Shown: piece after piece, positions 46,338 to 58,656 of the stretch
How the letters are laid out: each line of letters opens with the position of its first letter
How positions within the stretch are numbered: the first letter of the stretch is position 1
Origin: Synechococcus sp. CC9616
GTDB taxonomy: Bacteria > Cyanobacteriota > Cyanobacteriia > PCC-6307 > Cyanobiaceae
DNA: 64,000 bases
NCBI RefSeq assembly: GCF_000515235.1
Contig: NZ_KI911558.1
Location: 1,773,466 to 1,837,465, forward strand
Reading direction: 5' to 3'
The notes under the pieces: model-generated
What the model saw: only the letters and a program-made list of their open reading frames with translations
Told to the model about the DNA's origin: nothing
Databases searched by the model: none
Position numbers and translations under genes: made by a program

Positions 46338-47012
46338 TTAGTTCTGTTTGCTGATCTGGGAGAACTCCAGCTCAACCGGAGTCTCCCGACCAAAGATCGA
46401 AAGCAGGGCCTTGAGCTTGTTGCGTTCGCCGGAAACCTCGATCACTTCGCCCTGGAAATCCTTGAACGGACCAGCCGTCACCAAAATCTGATCGCCTTCG
46501 GTGAGATCCACCTTGACCACGGTTTTCTTCTCTGCAGCACGCTTGAAAATGCGATCCACCTCGGCACGACTGAGGGGGCGAGGTTTGATGTGTCCGCGTG
46601 CTTTACCGGTTGCGCGACGGTCCTCCGCACCCACGAAGTTGATCACGTTCGGGGTGCTGCGCACGGCCATCATCGTGTCCTCATCGAGAACCATGCGCAC
46701 CAGCACATAGCCGGGAAACACCTTCTCCTCTGTGGACTGTCGCGTGCCGTCCTTCTTCAGCTTCACGGCCGGCGTCTGAGGAATCTCGATCTCAAGAATG
46801 CGATTGCTGACCCCGAGGGTCACGGCCCGCTGTTCAAGGGTGGCCTTGACTTTCTTCTCACAACTGGAGGCCACCTGAATGGCATACCAGCGGGCAATCG
46901 CCGTCTTGGCGATGCTGGCTTCCTGAAGAGTCCCCTCCTCTCCATCGTTCGGAGCTGGGAGGTCGAGAACCTGCTCCGTGTTGGATTCCGTAGTGGTCAG
47001 GTCGTCAGACAC
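46338..47012 (-). CDS. nusG: Transcription antitermination/elongation factor NusG
   Basis: NusG (224 aa) binds RNA polymerase and couples transcription to translation and Rho. An acidic Thr/Glu-rich N-terminal extension (about 40 aa) precedes the NGN domain (RWYAIQVASSCEKKVKATLE, VFPGYVLVRM) and a C-terminal KOW domain (LTEGDQILVTAGPFKDFQGE). I start at GTG 47012, giving MSDDLTTTE. The frame stays open upstream only as an overlap into secE. 19 bp after secE. Confidence 0.95.
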   Translation of the reverse strand: MSDDLTTTESNTEQVLDLPAPNDGEEGTLQEASIAKTAIARWYAIQVASSCEKKVKATLEQRAVTLGVSNRILEIEIPQTPAVKLKKDGTRQSTEEKVFPGYVLVRMVLDEDTMMAVRSTPNVINFVGAEDRRATGKARGHIKPRPLSRAEVDRIFKRAAEKKTVVKVDLTEGDQILVTAGPFKDFQGEVIEVSGERNKLKALLSIFGRETPVELEFSQISKQN

Positions 47013-47031
47013 GGTGATGAAAACAAACGGA

Positions 47032-47271
47032 TCAGCGGAACACCTGAGACGACGCCCAGCCAAAGAAGCGACTCACCGCAGCGATCGTGGCTGCCGAAAG
47101 ACTGACCATCAAGATGACCGCGATGGATTCGCTGAAGAGTTGCTGACGACTGGGCCAGACCACCAGCTTCAACTCTTCCAACGTTGCCGCAAGAAAGCCT
47201 CCCTGACGGGGAACTTCCGTTCCTGCACCGGCGTCGACGGTTTTGGTTTCCTCAGAGGTTGGGCTGGTCAC
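47032..47271 (-). CDS. secE: Preprotein translocase subunit SecE
   Basis: SecE (79 aa), the single-TM stabilising subunit of the SecYEG channel. The cytoplasmic amphipathic helix signature LEELKLVVWPSRQQLFSES precedes the TM helix AVILMVSLSAATIAAVSRFF. The C-terminus is short. Start at GTG 47271 (MTSPTSEETK) rather than an ATG at 47319, because the 16 upstream residues are unconserved. First gene of secE-nusG-rplKA. Confidence 0.92.
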   Translation of the reverse strand: MTSPTSEETKTVDAGAGTEVPRQGGFLAATLEELKLVVWPSRQQLFSESIAVILMVSLSAATIAAVSRFFGWASSQVFR

Positions 47272-47346
47272 GGAGATGGGACCGGGAGTTGAACAAGTCG
47301 CCCGAAGGCAAGGTGCCAAACAAACACCCTACCGGACGCAGTTCAC

Positions 47347-50079
47347 TCAAGCCGGTTCAAAGACAAAGGGAGCCTCGGCGCTGTCCCCGGCACGCACACA
47401 CACGCCAGTCGCTCCGCTGAATCGTTCTTCAAGCAACTGGGTGGCCAAAGGATTCTCGAGCTGGCGACGCATCACCCGCTGCAGTGGTCTGGCGCCGTAT
47501 TCCGGCTCATAACCCTGACGGGCCATGGCTTCCGCAACGGAATCCTCCACCACAAGCGATAGCCCCTGCTCGGCCAGCAGGGAGGAGAGATCAGCCAGCT
47601 GCAAGCGCACGATCCTCACCAGGTCATCAACCTGCAGAGGCCGGAAGCGGATCACCTCATCAATCCGGTTGAGGAACTCTGGTCGGAACTGGTCCGCCAA
47701 AGCTTCATCAACCTGCTGCTGCAAGGCCTCATCATCCCAATGCTCCTGTCGGGCCTGATCGAGGATGGCGCGACTGGCCAAGTTGCTGGTCATCACGACC
47801 ACGGTGTGGCGGAAATCCACGGTGCGTCCCTGCGAATCCGTGAGTCGTCCGTCATCCAGCACCTGGAGAAGCAGATTGAACACATCCGGGTGGGCTTTCT
47901 CAACCTCATCGAGAAGCAGCACTGCATAGGGACGACGTCGCACCGCTTCGGTGAGCTGGCCGCCCTCCTCGTAACCCACATACCCAGGGGGAGCTCCAAT
48001 CAAGCGAGCGACGGCATTGCGCTCCATGAATTCGCTCATATCGAGACGCACCAGAGCGTCTTCCTCATCGAAGAGAAACGCTGCCAGAGCCTTGGCCAAT
48101 TCGGTCTTGCCAACCCCGGTCGGGCCAAGAAACAGGAACGAACCCACGGGCCGCCGAGGATCCTTCATGCCAGCCCTGGCACGACGGATCGCTGCCGCTA
48201 CGGCTGTTACGGCCTCCGCCTGACCAATGACGCGCTCGCCGAGATGCGATTCAAGGGCAAGCAGCTTGCGCCGTTCACCGGCCAGCAGCCGCTGTACCGG
48301 GATCCCTGTCCAGCGCGCTACCAGATCCGCAATGTCGCCAGCTTCAACCTGCTCACGCAGCAGGGCCGTGCCGGCTGCCTGAGCCTGGGCCTGTGACATC
48401 TCGAGTTCCTCGCGCCGCTGCTGAACGGTGCGCAGCTGGTCGTACTGCAACCGTGCCGCCTCCTCCAGGTCTCCCTCGCGTTCCGCTTCGGCGATGGCAT
48501 GACGCAGATCCTCATCCTGTTGAAGCAGGAGGCCGAGTTCCTCCAGCTGGGCTCTCTCCTCCTGCCAACGCCGACGCAGGTCCTCAAGCCTGGCTGACAC
48601 ATCCAAGCGATTGCGCTGCAGCTGGATGCGCTCCTCTTCCGGGGCCTGTTCCGCAGCCAGAAGAGCCAGCTCCACGCGACGCAGTTCGGCCTCGGCCTCC
48701 TCAACCACTTGGGGCTTGGAGGTCACCTCAATCTTCAGCTGAGCGGCAGCCTCATCGATGAGATCAATGGCTTTGTCCGGAAGGCAGCGATCACTGATGT
48801 ATCGATCCGCAAGGCGGTTCGCCACCTGAATCGCCTCGTCGGTGATGGTGACGCCATGGTGAAGTTCATATCGCTCCTTGAGCCCCCGCAGGATCTCGAG
48901 GCTCAGATCCAGATCCGGCTCCCGGATCAACACCTGCTGAAAACGGCGATTGAGCGCCGGATCCTTCTCCACCGTCCTGCGGTAGTCCTCCGGAGTGGTC
49001 GCACCGATGCAGCGGAGGTCCCCGCGGGCGAGAGCCGGCTTGAGCAGGCTGCCGGCGTCCGTGCTGCTGCGATCGCTGCCGACGACGGTGTGCAGTTCGT
49101 CGATGAATAGCACCACTCCTGAATCGGCACCGCTGACCTCGTCCAACACCGCTCGAAGGCGCTCCTCGAATTGACCGCGAAATTTGGCCCCAGCGATCAG
49201 AGCCCCAAGATCCAGCGCGACAAGCCTCAGATTCTGAAGGGATTCAGGCACCTCGCCGGAGACAATGCGCTGGGCGAGCAGCTCGGCAATCGCGGTCTTG
49301 CCAACCCCAGGAGCACCGATCAGCACGGGGTTGTTCTTGCTGCGACGGGACAGGACCTTAATCAGGTTGCGAATTTCCGCATCGCGCCCGATCACGGGGT
49401 CGAGATCACCAACTTCCGCTTCAGCCGTGAGGTCTCGGCCGTAGGACTCCAACGGGGTCGGTTCCCGCGCCAGCTCCGGTTCCGCAGGGGCTGCTGATGG
49501 AACTGGAGGACTTGCAGGAGGCGCTGACGTGGGAGCGGGAACCGGTGATGTGGTGGCAACCGGAGCTGGAACGGGATTGAAGGTCGCCTCACGGGGCGGC
49601 TGCGCGGGCCGCGGCGCGGGGCGCTGCAGCTCCGCTTCGAGTCGATCCGCAGGCAACCCCAGGGCTTCGAGCAGTTCCGCACCGATGCGGGGGTCTCGTC
49701 CCAGAGCGATCAGAACGTGAGGAACGTCGATCAGACGGGATCCCCAGCGCTGGCGGGCCCGCTCCGCAGCATCGAGCAACTCCTCGAGGTCGTCTCCGAC
49801 GAACAACGCCTCCACGCGCTCCTGTGGCTGCTGCGCCAGCACATCCTCGAGACGATCCAGGAGGGCATCCGGCTGCACCGACAGGGGAGACACCCAGCGT
49901 CGAAAAGCTGGGTCGCTGAACAACACCTGAATCAGGTGCTCCACATCCAGCTGGGCATGGCGCCAACGACGGGCAACGTCCTGACTCGACAGCAACAGCT
50001 CCCAGGCCTCATCGCTGAAGCGATCCGGTTCCTGGGTGAGGCTGCCCCTGATCGGAGCGGGTTCGCGCATCGAGGTCAT
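47347..50079 (-). CDS. clpB2: ClpB-type AAA+ disaggregase, ClpB2-like paralog
   Basis: A 910-aa Hsp100 chaperone. A divergent Clp-N domain (about 1-150) is followed by an about 55-residue Pro/Ala-rich linker (about 152-205). NBD1 has Walker [13 protein letters not shown] (255-266) and sensor [21 protein letters not shown] (split). The M-domain coiled coil (about 415-540) has [16 protein letters not shown]2 has Walker [13 protein letters not shown] and arginine-finger context [15 protein letters not shown]. The M domain identifies ClpB rather than ClpC. The N-domain and linker are unusual, which suggests the ClpB2 paralog described in cyanobacteria rather than the heat-shock ClpB1. Adjacent secE and enolase loci give no functional clue. 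Confidence 0.88.
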   Translation of the reverse strand: MTSMREPAPIRGSLTQEPDRFSDEAWELLLSSQDVARRWRHAQLDVEHLIQVLFSDPAFRRWVSPLSVQPDALLDRLEDVLAQQPQERVEALFVGDDLEELLDAAERARQRWGSRLIDVPHVLIALGRDPRIGAELLEALGLPADRLEAELQRPAPRPAQPPREATFNPVPAPVATTSPVPAPTSAPPASPPVPSAAPAEPELAREPTPLESYGRDLTAEAEVGDLDPVIGRDAEIRNLIKVLSRRSKNNPVLIGAPGVGKTAIAELLAQRIVSGEVPESLQNLRLVALDLGALIAGAKFRGQFEERLRAVLDEVSGADSGVVLFIDELHTVVGSDRSSTDAGSLLKPALARGDLRCIGATTPEDYRRTVEKDPALNRRFQQVLIREPDLDLSLEILRGLKERYELHHGVTITDEAIQVANRLADRYISDRCLPDKAIDLIDEAAAQLKIEVTSKPQVVEEAEAELRRVELALLAAEQAPEEERIQLQRNRLDVSARLEDLRRRWQEERAQLEELGLLLQQDEDLRHAIAEAEREGDLEEAARLQYDQLRTVQQRREELEMSQAQAQAAGTALLREQVEAGDIADLVARWTGIPVQRLLAGERRKLLALESHLGERVIGQAEAVTAVAAAIRRARAGMKDPRRPVGSFLFLGPTGVGKTELAKALAAFLFDEEDALVRLDMSEFMERNAVARLIGAPPGYVGYEEGGQLTEAVRRRPYAVLLLDEVEKAHPDVFNLLLQVLDDGRLTDSQGRTVDFRHTVVVMTSNLASRAILDQARQEHWDDEALQQQVDEALADQFRPEFLNRIDEVIRFRPLQVDDLVRIVRLQLADLSSLLAEQGLSLVVEDSVAEAMARQGYEPEYGARPLQRVMRRQLENPLATQLLEERFSGATGVCVRAGDSAEAPFVFEPA

Positions 50080-50084
50080 TCAGC

Positions 50085-50483
50085 TCAGGCAGCAGAGCGG
50101 GAGGCGAGTTCAATCAATTCCACCTTGTAGCCATCCGGATCCTCAACAAAAGCGATCACGGTGCTGCCGTGTTTCATCGGCCCGGGTTGCCGAACCACAC
50201 GGCCACCCTGACTGGAGATGCCGGCACAGGTGCTCTGGATGTCGTCCACACCGAGGGCGATGTGCCCGTAAGCATCTCCAAGGGAATAGGAGTCCGTATC
50301 CCAGTTGTGGGTCAGTTCCAAAACGGTTTGCTCACTCTCAGGTCCGTAGCCGACAAACGCCAGCGTGAAGCGTCCGCTTGGGTAATCCTTGCGCCGCAGC
50401 AGGGTCATGCCAAGCACTTCGGTGTAAAAGGCCAGGGAGCGATCCAGGTCTGCGACCCGGAGCATGGTGTGCAGCATCCGCAT
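50085..50483 (-). CDS. gloA: Lactoylglutathione lyase (glyoxalase I)
   Basis: Glyoxalase I (132 aa) isomerises the methylglyoxal-glutathione hemithioacetal to lactoylglutathione. Family residues are visible: [19 protein letters not shown] (metal His in LHTMLRV), [10 protein letters not shown] (Glu), GHIALGVDD (His), and [12 protein letters not shown] (Glu). One glyoxalase/VOC domain pair, normal length. It depends on glutathione, made by gshB in this window. ATG 50483 is preferred over the TTG five codons upstream. Confidence 0.92.
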   Translation of the reverse strand: MRMLHTMLRVADLDRSLAFYTEVLGMTLLRRKDYPSGRFTLAFVGYGPESEQTVLELTHNWDTDSYSLGDAYGHIALGVDDIQSTCAGISSQGGRVVRQPGPMKHGSTVIAFVEDPDGYKVELIELASRSAA

Positions 50484-50554
50484 AGGAAGCGGGGTCAAAA
50501 CCTCTGCTCATTCTGCCGACGTGCCACCGGTCACAGCATGGGAGCGGGGGGTGA

Positions 50555-51880
<1,326 letters not shown>

Positions 51881-51892
51881 GTAAACCGACGA

Positions 51893-53572
51893 TCAGCGGT
51901 TGGCGCTGGGCAACTGATCCAAGCGCTGATCCCGTCGCAATTTGACCTGCATACGGAACCAGCCGAGGCTGACCGGCAGGGCCGCCGCAATCGGAGCGAC
52001 GGACCAGATCGGATTCGTGCTGGCTCCAAGGATGGCCGCTGACAGCGCAAGACATCCCAGCAGCACCGATTGGCCGATGGACTGCTGGGCCAACGTCATG
52101 CGCCTGAACTGACGATCGGATTCCCCCAGACGAACCTGTAGTTGCAGATCTCCCTGCTCAAGGCGTTCCAGGCTTTCATCGAGACGCCTGGGCAACGCCA
52201 CCGCTCGGGTGCTGATGGCGCCGACCTGACGGCCAAGTTCGTTCAGGAGATCGTTGGACCCGGGTCCGCTGGAAGTCATCAGGGGCAGTAGGTACGGCTT
52301 GGCAATGGCAACAAGGCTAAAAGCAGGATCCAGCGTTCGGCCCACCCCCTCAAAGGTGGATAAGGCCCGCATCACGAAGATCAACTCAACGGGAAGTCGA
52401 AACGGCTGGCCATAAACCAGGTCGTAAAGATCACCAGACAACTTGTCGATCACATTGGCGGTGAAAGGAGGCGTCAATGCCTCCTGGAGCATCATGCGCA
52501 CGAGCCTGCGAACAGGCCCCACATCAATGCCACCGGTGATCACCCCAGCCGCCTGCATTTCCTCCACCAGAGCTGCCGCATCCCTGGCTGCTGCAGCTCG
52601 CACCATGGATCCAAGGCGACGACGCAGGCCATCGGACAGCAGGCCCATCATCCCGAAGTCGTAGTAGATCAGGGCGCCATCACTGGCCACTGCAAGGTTG
52701 CCGGGATGAGGATCCGCGTGAAAAAAGCCATACCGGACCAGTTGCTGTAGGTAGCTGGCGGCACCGATCTCAGCCACAGCACTGGGGTCGATGTCCGCCG
52801 CCACCAGCGCGTCGCGATCGTTGACCTTGATCCCGGGCAGGTAATCAAGACACAGCACCCGCCGGGTGCTGAGTTCCCAGACCACGCCGGGAACCCGGAC
52901 ACGGTTGTCGTCGAGGAACTGCTGACGGAACCGGGCTGCGTACTGGGCCTCAACCCGAAAATCGAGTTCCCGAAGCAGAACCCGGCGACACTCGCGTGCC
53001 ATTGCAGGCCAATCCCGACCTCGACCCCAGCTCGGATGGCGCTGAAGCACCGCAGCCACCTGCTGCATCACCTCAAGATCAAGGCGAAACAAGTCCTCCA
53101 GCCCAGGACGCTGCACCTTCAGCACCACCTGGCGACCGCTGCGCAGGCTGGCGCGATGCACCTGAGCCAAGGATGCGGCACCCAAAGGCTCCGGATCCAG
53201 ATCGATCACCTCTGCGCATCGCTGCCCAAGCTCCTCCTCCAGCATCGTCTGAACGCGATCAAACCCGAAGGCGGGAACGCTGTCCTGAAGAGCCGTGAGC
53301 TCCTCCACCCAGCCCGCAGGAAGAATGTCGGGGCGTGCGGACAACAGCTGGCCAAGCTTGATGAACGCCGAGCCCAGATGAATCAACTCCGCGGTGAGCC
53401 AACGGGCTCTTCGTTTTTGACGAGCGGCCCGCTGTTCCGGCAACGCCTCACCCCGATAGGTCCAGCGTTGTCCGTCCCACCAGAGCAGGGCCAGGAGGGT
53501 GAGAACGGTCCTCCAGATCGTCAGAGCACGCATCATTCTGGGCAGAGCAGCCAGCCGTCGCGCCAAGAGCAT
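51893..53572 (-). CDS. ABC1/UbiB-family atypical kinase
   Basis: A 559-aa protein of the UbiB/ADCK family, associated with quinone biosynthesis or lipid-linked processes in plastids and cyanobacteria. The hallmark KxGQ motif is in AFIKLGQLLSARPDILP. The Ala-rich nucleotide loop appears as LGAASLAQVHRASLRSG, and the catalytic and metal residues are in FFHADPHPGNLAV and YYDFGMMG. The C-terminal residues 490-540 hold two TM helices. Its start shares a base with the upstream small gene's stop (TGATG), so they are cotranscribed. The specific substrate is unknown. Confidence 0.87.
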   Translation of the reverse strand: MLLARRLAALPRMMRALTIWRTVLTLLALLWWDGQRWTYRGEALPEQRAARQKRRARWLTAELIHLGSAFIKLGQLLSARPDILPAGWVEELTALQDSVPAFGFDRVQTMLEEELGQRCAEVIDLDPEPLGAASLAQVHRASLRSGRQVVLKVQRPGLEDLFRLDLEVMQQVAAVLQRHPSWGRGRDWPAMARECRRVLLRELDFRVEAQYAARFRQQFLDDNRVRVPGVVWELSTRRVLCLDYLPGIKVNDRDALVAADIDPSAVAEIGAASYLQQLVRYGFFHADPHPGNLAVASDGALIYYDFGMMGLLSDGLRRRLGSMVRAAAARDAAALVEEMQAAGVITGGIDVGPVRRLVRMMLQEALTPPFTANVIDKLSGDLYDLVYGQPFRLPVELIFVMRALSTFEGVGRTLDPAFSLVAIAKPYLLPLMTSSGPGSNDLLNELGRQVGAISTRAVALPRRLDESLERLEQGDLQLQVRLGESDRQFRRMTLAQQSIGQSVLLGCLALSAAILGASTNPIWSVAPIAAALPVSLGWFRMQVKLRRDQRLDQLPSANR

Positions 53573-53898
53573 CAGGAGCGAACCTCAAGCTGCTGACTGA
53601 TCTCGGCAACCTTTGCCCGCAATCTGTCGATAATTGGCTGGGGGGTGGAGTCAGCCGTGGAAACGGAAGGGGATTCGACCTGTGAGTGGGGGACTTCAGA
53701 CGAATCCGTGCTGCTGTGATCCAGGCGTTCGGCCTCCGCTCGAACTTCCTCCTGAAACAGCTCCCATTCCTGCCGAATCCGCTCCGGCGCATCCTGCGCC
53801 AGCACAGCCAACTCGGCGGCCACATCAGCAAGGCCATGGCCTAGACGGGCGCCCAACCGATTCACTGTGGCGCGAAGCATCGCTTCCGGAGAGCCCAT
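53572..53898 (-). CDS. Small conserved hypothetical, cotranscribed with UbiB-like kinase
   Basis: A 108-aa ORF, mostly helical (LRATVNRLGARLGHGLADVA, RIRQEWELFQEEVRAEAERL), with a Ser/Thr-rich middle and a final helix IDRLRAKVAEISQQLE. No TM segment. The 1-nt TGATG overlap with the kinase gene supports a real gene. Function unknown; perhaps a partner or regulator of the kinase. Confidence 0.65.
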   Translation of the reverse strand: MGSPEAMLRATVNRLGARLGHGLADVAAELAVLAQDAPERIRQEWELFQEEVRAEAERLDHSSTDSSEVPHSQVESPSVSTADSTPQPIIDRLRAKVAEISQQLEVRS

Positions 53899-53943
53899 CG
53901 ATCCGACACGTTCAACTGAGACTGTGGCAGATCTGGGCGTGAA

Positions 53944-54567
53944 TCATGGTTGCGCCGGAAGCTGCTCAGCCGGCGCAACCGGCAGAGGCGGTGGCGGTGT
54001 TAGGAGCACTGGCTCCTCGATCGCTGGTTCTGGCAGCGGCAGGGGCTCGGTCACAACCGCTGGCTGGACGGGGGGAGCAGGGGGAGTGGGAGGGGGCTCG
54101 GGAGCCACCACAGTCGGCTCAGGATCCGGAGCGGGGAGGGTTGGTTCGGTCCAGTCGGGCTCCAAAGGCGGGGCTGGAAGCACACCAGTCGCCTGGAGCT
54201 CCTGCTCAGCCTGTTGCGCTTGCTCCGCTAACTCTTCAACGTCTTGGTCCTTTTTCCGTTCAGCCTCGAGGCGCGCCTCAACGGCTTTGAGATCCACCTG
54301 AAAGCTGTTCAACTCGCCACCGTTTCGACCTCGCAAAGCCTCCATTGATTCACCGGGGAAGAGAGCCGGCTCAAAGGATTCAGGCGTCGGTGTCTCCGCG
54401 TTGCTCTGAAGCGTCACCACACGATGGGTAATGCCATACCCAAGGGCGAAACAGCAACCTGCAACGAATGGACCCACCCAGAAGCGGGGGCGTTTCACCG
54501 GTTGAGATTCGTTTTGACCGGTGGATTCCACAGCAAGGACGTCGGTGGGGCTTGATCCTGGCAGCAA
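53944..54567 (-). CDS. Membrane-anchored proline-rich protein of unknown function
   Basis: A 207-aa protein with a cytoplasmic N-terminus (NESQPVKRPRFW), one TM helix VGPFVAGCCFALGYGITHRV (about residues 31-50), then an extracytoplasmic part. That part has a short coiled coil (VDLKAVEARLEAERKKDQDV) followed by about 85 residues of Pro/Ala/Glu repeats. Typical of a periplasm-spanning or wall-associated linker, but no catalytic domain. 9 bp after argJ on the same strand. Confidence 0.65.
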   Translation of the reverse strand: MLPGSSPTDVLAVESTGQNESQPVKRPRFWVGPFVAGCCFALGYGITHRVVTLQSNAETPTPESFEPALFPGESMEALRGRNGGELNSFQVDLKAVEARLEAERKKDQDVEELAEQAQQAEQELQATGVLPAPPLEPDWTEPTLPAPDPEPTVVAPEPPPTPPAPPVQPAVVTEPLPLPEPAIEEPVLLTPPPPLPVAPAEQLPAQP

Positions 54568-54576
54568 ACAACTTGA

Positions 54577-55815
54577 TCAGGTTGTGTAGTCAGCGTTGAT
54601 GCGCACGTACTGATCCGAGAGATCACATCCCCATGCCCTGGCCTCGGCCGATCCCTCCATGAGCTTCAACCGGATCAGCACGTCCTTGCCGCGCAACACA
54701 TCGCTGGCGGCCTGGCGATCGAACGGCAAGGGCTGACCCGAAGCCATCAGCTGATGTTCACCGATCCACAACGCCACATCCTCCGGGTTGAAGCGCACCC
54801 CAGAGCGCCCGGCCGCGGCCACGATCCTGCCCCAGTTGGGATCGCGACCATGTACGGCGGTTTTCACCAGCGATGAACCGCAGATCGTACGGGCGATCTG
54901 CAACGCCGATGCTTCATCCACAGCCCCTTCCACCCGCACCTCGATCAGGCAGGTGGCCCCTTCCCCATCCCGGGCAATCGCGCAGGCCAGCTCCTGCATC
55001 GCTTGCGTCAACCCGAGCTCCAGCTGCGCATGGTCGGGCTCTGCGAGAGGTTCACCGGCCGCAAAGGCGAGAACGGTGTCGTTGGTGCTGGTGTCGCCAT
55101 CCACGGTGATGGCGTTGAAGGAACGACTGACGGCACGGCGCACCATCGACTGCCAAAGCGCCGGCTCAACGGCGGCATCGCATGTGAGGAAGGCGAGCAT
55201 CGTGGCCATGTCCGGGTGAATCATTCCCGAGCCCTTGGCCATCCCGCCGATTCGAACGGTCCGATCGCCGAGCTGCGCCTCCAGGGCGATCTGCTTGTCC
55301 ACCAGATCGGTTGTGAGAATGGCAGCCGCCGCGCGATCGCCACCGTCTTCCGTGAAATCGGCCAGCAGTGGCTGCATCCCAGCAAGCAAGTTGGGCATTG
55401 GTATCGGCACACCGATCACCCCGGTGGAGCAGATCAGAACCAGCTCCTCGGAACAACCGAGCTGGTCAGCGAGAACCCGCGTGATTCTGAGGCTGTCCAC
55501 CAGTCCCCGGTCACCGGTGCAGGCATTCGCCTGTCCGGAATTGATCAGCACAGCCCTGGCATGGCCTGCGGTTTGTTGAAGGCGTTCGCTGCAGAGATCG
55601 ACGCAGGCGGCACGCACACAGGACGTGGTGAAGCAGCCGGCACAGACCGCTTGCTCCGGAGCCACGACAACGGCGAGATCAGGCCTGCCGGAAACCTTCA
55701 GGCCCGCGGAGATGCCGCCGGCCTGAAATCCCTTCGCTGCTGTGACGCCACCGGTACAGCGTCGCCAGGGAGAGTCAGCCACTGCAACCACGGCGGAGCG
55801 TGAGACTGGCCACAT
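54577..55815 (-). CDS. argJ: Bifunctional ornithine acetyltransferase / N-acetylglutamate synthase
   Basis: ArgJ (412 aa) recycles the acetyl group from N-acetylornithine to glutamate in arginine synthesis. It is made as a precursor that cleaves itself before the nucleophilic Thr in HPDMATMLAFLTCDA (T around residue 201). GKGSGMIHP is upstream, and GDTSTNDTVLAFA and VHGRDPNWGRIVAAAGRSG are conserved. The C-terminus has YVRINADYTT. The start at 55815 overlaps the region before coaE on the other strand by a few bases. Confidence 0.94.
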   Translation of the reverse strand: MWPVSRSAVVAVADSPWRRCTGGVTAAKGFQAGGISAGLKVSGRPDLAVVVAPEQAVCAGCFTTSCVRAACVDLCSERLQQTAGHARAVLINSGQANACTGDRGLVDSLRITRVLADQLGCSEELVLICSTGVIGVPIPMPNLLAGMQPLLADFTEDGGDRAAAAILTTDLVDKQIALEAQLGDRTVRIGGMAKGSGMIHPDMATMLAFLTCDAAVEPALWQSMVRRAVSRSFNAITVDGDTSTNDTVLAFAAGEPLAEPDHAQLELGLTQAMQELACAIARDGEGATCLIEVRVEGAVDEASALQIARTICGSSLVKTAVHGRDPNWGRIVAAAGRSGVRFNPEDVALWIGEHQLMASGQPLPFDRQAASDVLRGKDVLIRLKLMEGSAEARAWGCDLSDQYVRINADYTT

Positions 55816-55829
55816 CCTCTCTCCGGACC

Positions 55830-56416
<587 letters not shown>

Positions 56417-56420
<4 letters not shown>

Positions 56421-57829
56421 CGCAGACGTTCCGGGAAGAACGCGACAGTCTGGGACCGATCCAGGTGCCCAGCGAGCGGCTTTGGGGAGCTCAGACCCAG
56501 CGCTCTCTCAAGTACTTCAGCATCGGTGAGGATCGGATGCCGAAGGACATGATCCGGGCCTACGCCCTGGTCAAGAAGGCAGCAGCGATCACCAATGCAC
56601 GATCCGGGCGTCTCGGGCAGAACCAGGCCGAGCTGATCATCAGGGCATGCGATGAACTACTTGAGGGGAGTCATGACCAGGAATTCCCTCTCTTCGTGTG
56701 GATGACCGGCAGCGGCACGCAATTCAACATGAATGTGAATGAGGTGATCTCGAACCGCTGTTGTCAGATCAGCGGGGGGGCACTGGGCAGCAAGCAGCCG
56801 GTGCATCCCAACGACCACGTCAACATGTGCCAGTCGACCAACGACAGCTTCCCAACGGCAATGCACATCGCCGCTGTCTTGGGAGTCTGTGAATCACTGC
56901 TTCCAAGCCTTTCTCAACTCAGGGAGTCCCTGCAACGCAAAGCCGATCAGTGGAAAGACCTGATCAAGATTGGGCGCACGCATCTGCAGGATGCGACGCC
57001 ACTGACCCTGGGCCAGGAAATCTCGGGTTATGTCGACATGCTGAAGGACAACATCAACCGCCTGGAGGCATCTCTGACGGGGGTGATGCGTCTCTGCATC
57101 GGTGGCACAGCTGTGGGGACCGGCATCAATACCGACGAGGGGTTCGCTGAAGCTGTTGCCGAGGAGATCTCAGAGCTGACGGGACAACCCTTCTGCTCCG
57201 GATCGAACAAATTCAGCCTTCAGGGAGCCCATGACGACCTGGCCTGGCTCAGCGCCGCCTTGGCCAATCTGGCCGGCTCACTTCTCAAGATCACCAACGA
57301 CATCCGCCTGCTGTCTTGCGGACCCCGGGCTGGTTTCAACGAACTGCAGCTACCGACCAATGAGCCGGGTTCCTCGATCATGCCCGGGAAGGTGAACCCA
57401 ACGCAGTGCGAGGCCCTGGCCATGGTCGCAATGCAGGTGATCGCCAACGACCATGCGGTTCAGATGGGGAATGGTGGCGGTCATCTCCAGATGAATGCCA
57501 GCAAACCGCTGATCATTTTCAACATCATGAAATCGATCAAAATCCTCACTGACGGCTGCAGCAATTTCCGGCGATTCCTCGTCGACGGTCTGGAGGCCAA
57601 TGTCGAACAGATCAACCGCTATGTGGAGCGGTCGCTGATGTTGGTGACCGCCCTCAGTCCTGTGATCGGTTACGAGAACGCCTCTGCCATCGCTCACCAT
57701 GCCCATGCCAATGATCTGACGTTGAAGCAGGCGGCACTCGAGCTTGATCTGGTGAGTGAAGACGACTTCGATCGCATCGTGGATCCCCGTCGCATGATTC
57801 ATCCAGGCAGTCCTGAACAACGCAGCTAG
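56417..57829 (+). CDS. fumC: Fumarate hydratase class II
   Basis: Fumarase C (470 aa), iron-independent tetramer converting fumarate and malate. The B-site and active-site blocks are visible: [57 protein letters not shown], the catalytic signature [17 protein letters not shown]. The C-terminal segment contains [16 protein letters not shown]. The length is standard for the family. The start ATG lies inside the coaE stop. Converges with the oxygenase gene, overlapping 4 bp. Confidence 0.95.
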
Positions 57830-58656
57830 CCGTTACGTCCGTATTGCGAACGGAACCACTTGGTGATCACCCATTTGTGACCCTCCTCCACCGGCATCGC
57901 TTCATGCAGCGTGAAGGGATTCGGGGTTCCATCCGCCTGCAGGTTGTTCCAGGCGAGCCCGAAGCCTGGCAACGGCGTGAAGCAACGACCAAGCCGCTTG
58001 AAGCAGGTCTCCCCCCCGCGCTCGACGGCATTGAGGTAGATCATCACGGTCCAGGTTCTCTGGCCTCCTTGCCTGGTGTGCTCGTCGAATTCCTTTGTCC
58101 CCGGGCTGAACCAATCGGTGTGTTCCTTGAAGTATTCGCCGTGGTCGTAACGCTGTCCCTGAATGGGTTCTGAGAGTCGGGGATCCACTCCCACCAGATC
58201 CGCAAAGCGTTGATCCAGGCGCGCGGCCAGATCGGGGCTGTTCTGGCGGAGATGACAGGTGCGGCTCGTGCGGTAATCGCGACTGCCTCGCGTCACGGTG
58301 GAGGGTTGCAAGGAGCCGTTGATCGCATCAATGACGTCCTGGCATTCCGATGGGGAGAGCAGGTCAGGGATGTCATACAGCTGAGCCAGCGGAGTATCCA
58401 GACGCCAGGCACGCGGCCGATGCTCAGGACGCGTGAGGGGTGCTTGAAACCAGTGCAGCCACGATGGTGCGTCAATGGCGGAATCATCCCAACGCGGGGA
58501 CGATTGCTGAGGGGAGGCCAGCACCGCCTCGATCTCCTGGCGATCGAAACCCTGCTGCATCGCCCGCTCGATCAAACCATCGCGATCACAGCCGCGATCA
58601 CGGTTATGCAGCAACCAATCCCTCCAGGTCTCAGGAATGGCTGCTGCGTCGGACAT
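57826..58656 (-). CDS. 2OG-Fe(II) oxygenase, prolyl-4-hydroxylase-like
   Basis: A 276-aa Fe(II)/2-oxoglutarate dioxygenase. A C-terminal double-stranded beta-helix holds the iron triad: HTD in YFKEHTDWF and the distal His in [11 protein letters not shown]. The 2OG-binding Lys appears in [11 protein letters not shown]. The upstream segment [17 protein letters not shown] and [12 protein letters not shown] match P4H-type enzymes that hydroxylate proline in proteins. The N-terminal ~60 residues are a small helical region ([20 protein letters not shown]). The start ATG 58656 shares a base with the gatB stop; a TTG one codon earlier is possible. Substrate unknown. Confidence 0.85.
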   Translation of the reverse strand: MSDAAAIPETWRDWLLHNRDRGCDRDGLIERAMQQGFDRQEIEAVLASPQQSSPRWDDSAIDAPSWLHWFQAPLTRPEHRPRAWRLDTPLAQLYDIPDLLSPSECQDVIDAINGSLQPSTVTRGSRDYRTSRTCHLRQNSPDLAARLDQRFADLVGVDPRLSEPIQGQRYDHGEYFKEHTDWFSPGTKEFDEHTRQGGQRTWTVMIYLNAVERGGETCFKRLGRCFTPLPGFGLAWNNLQADGTPNPFTLHEAMPVEEGHKWVITKWFRSQYGRNG

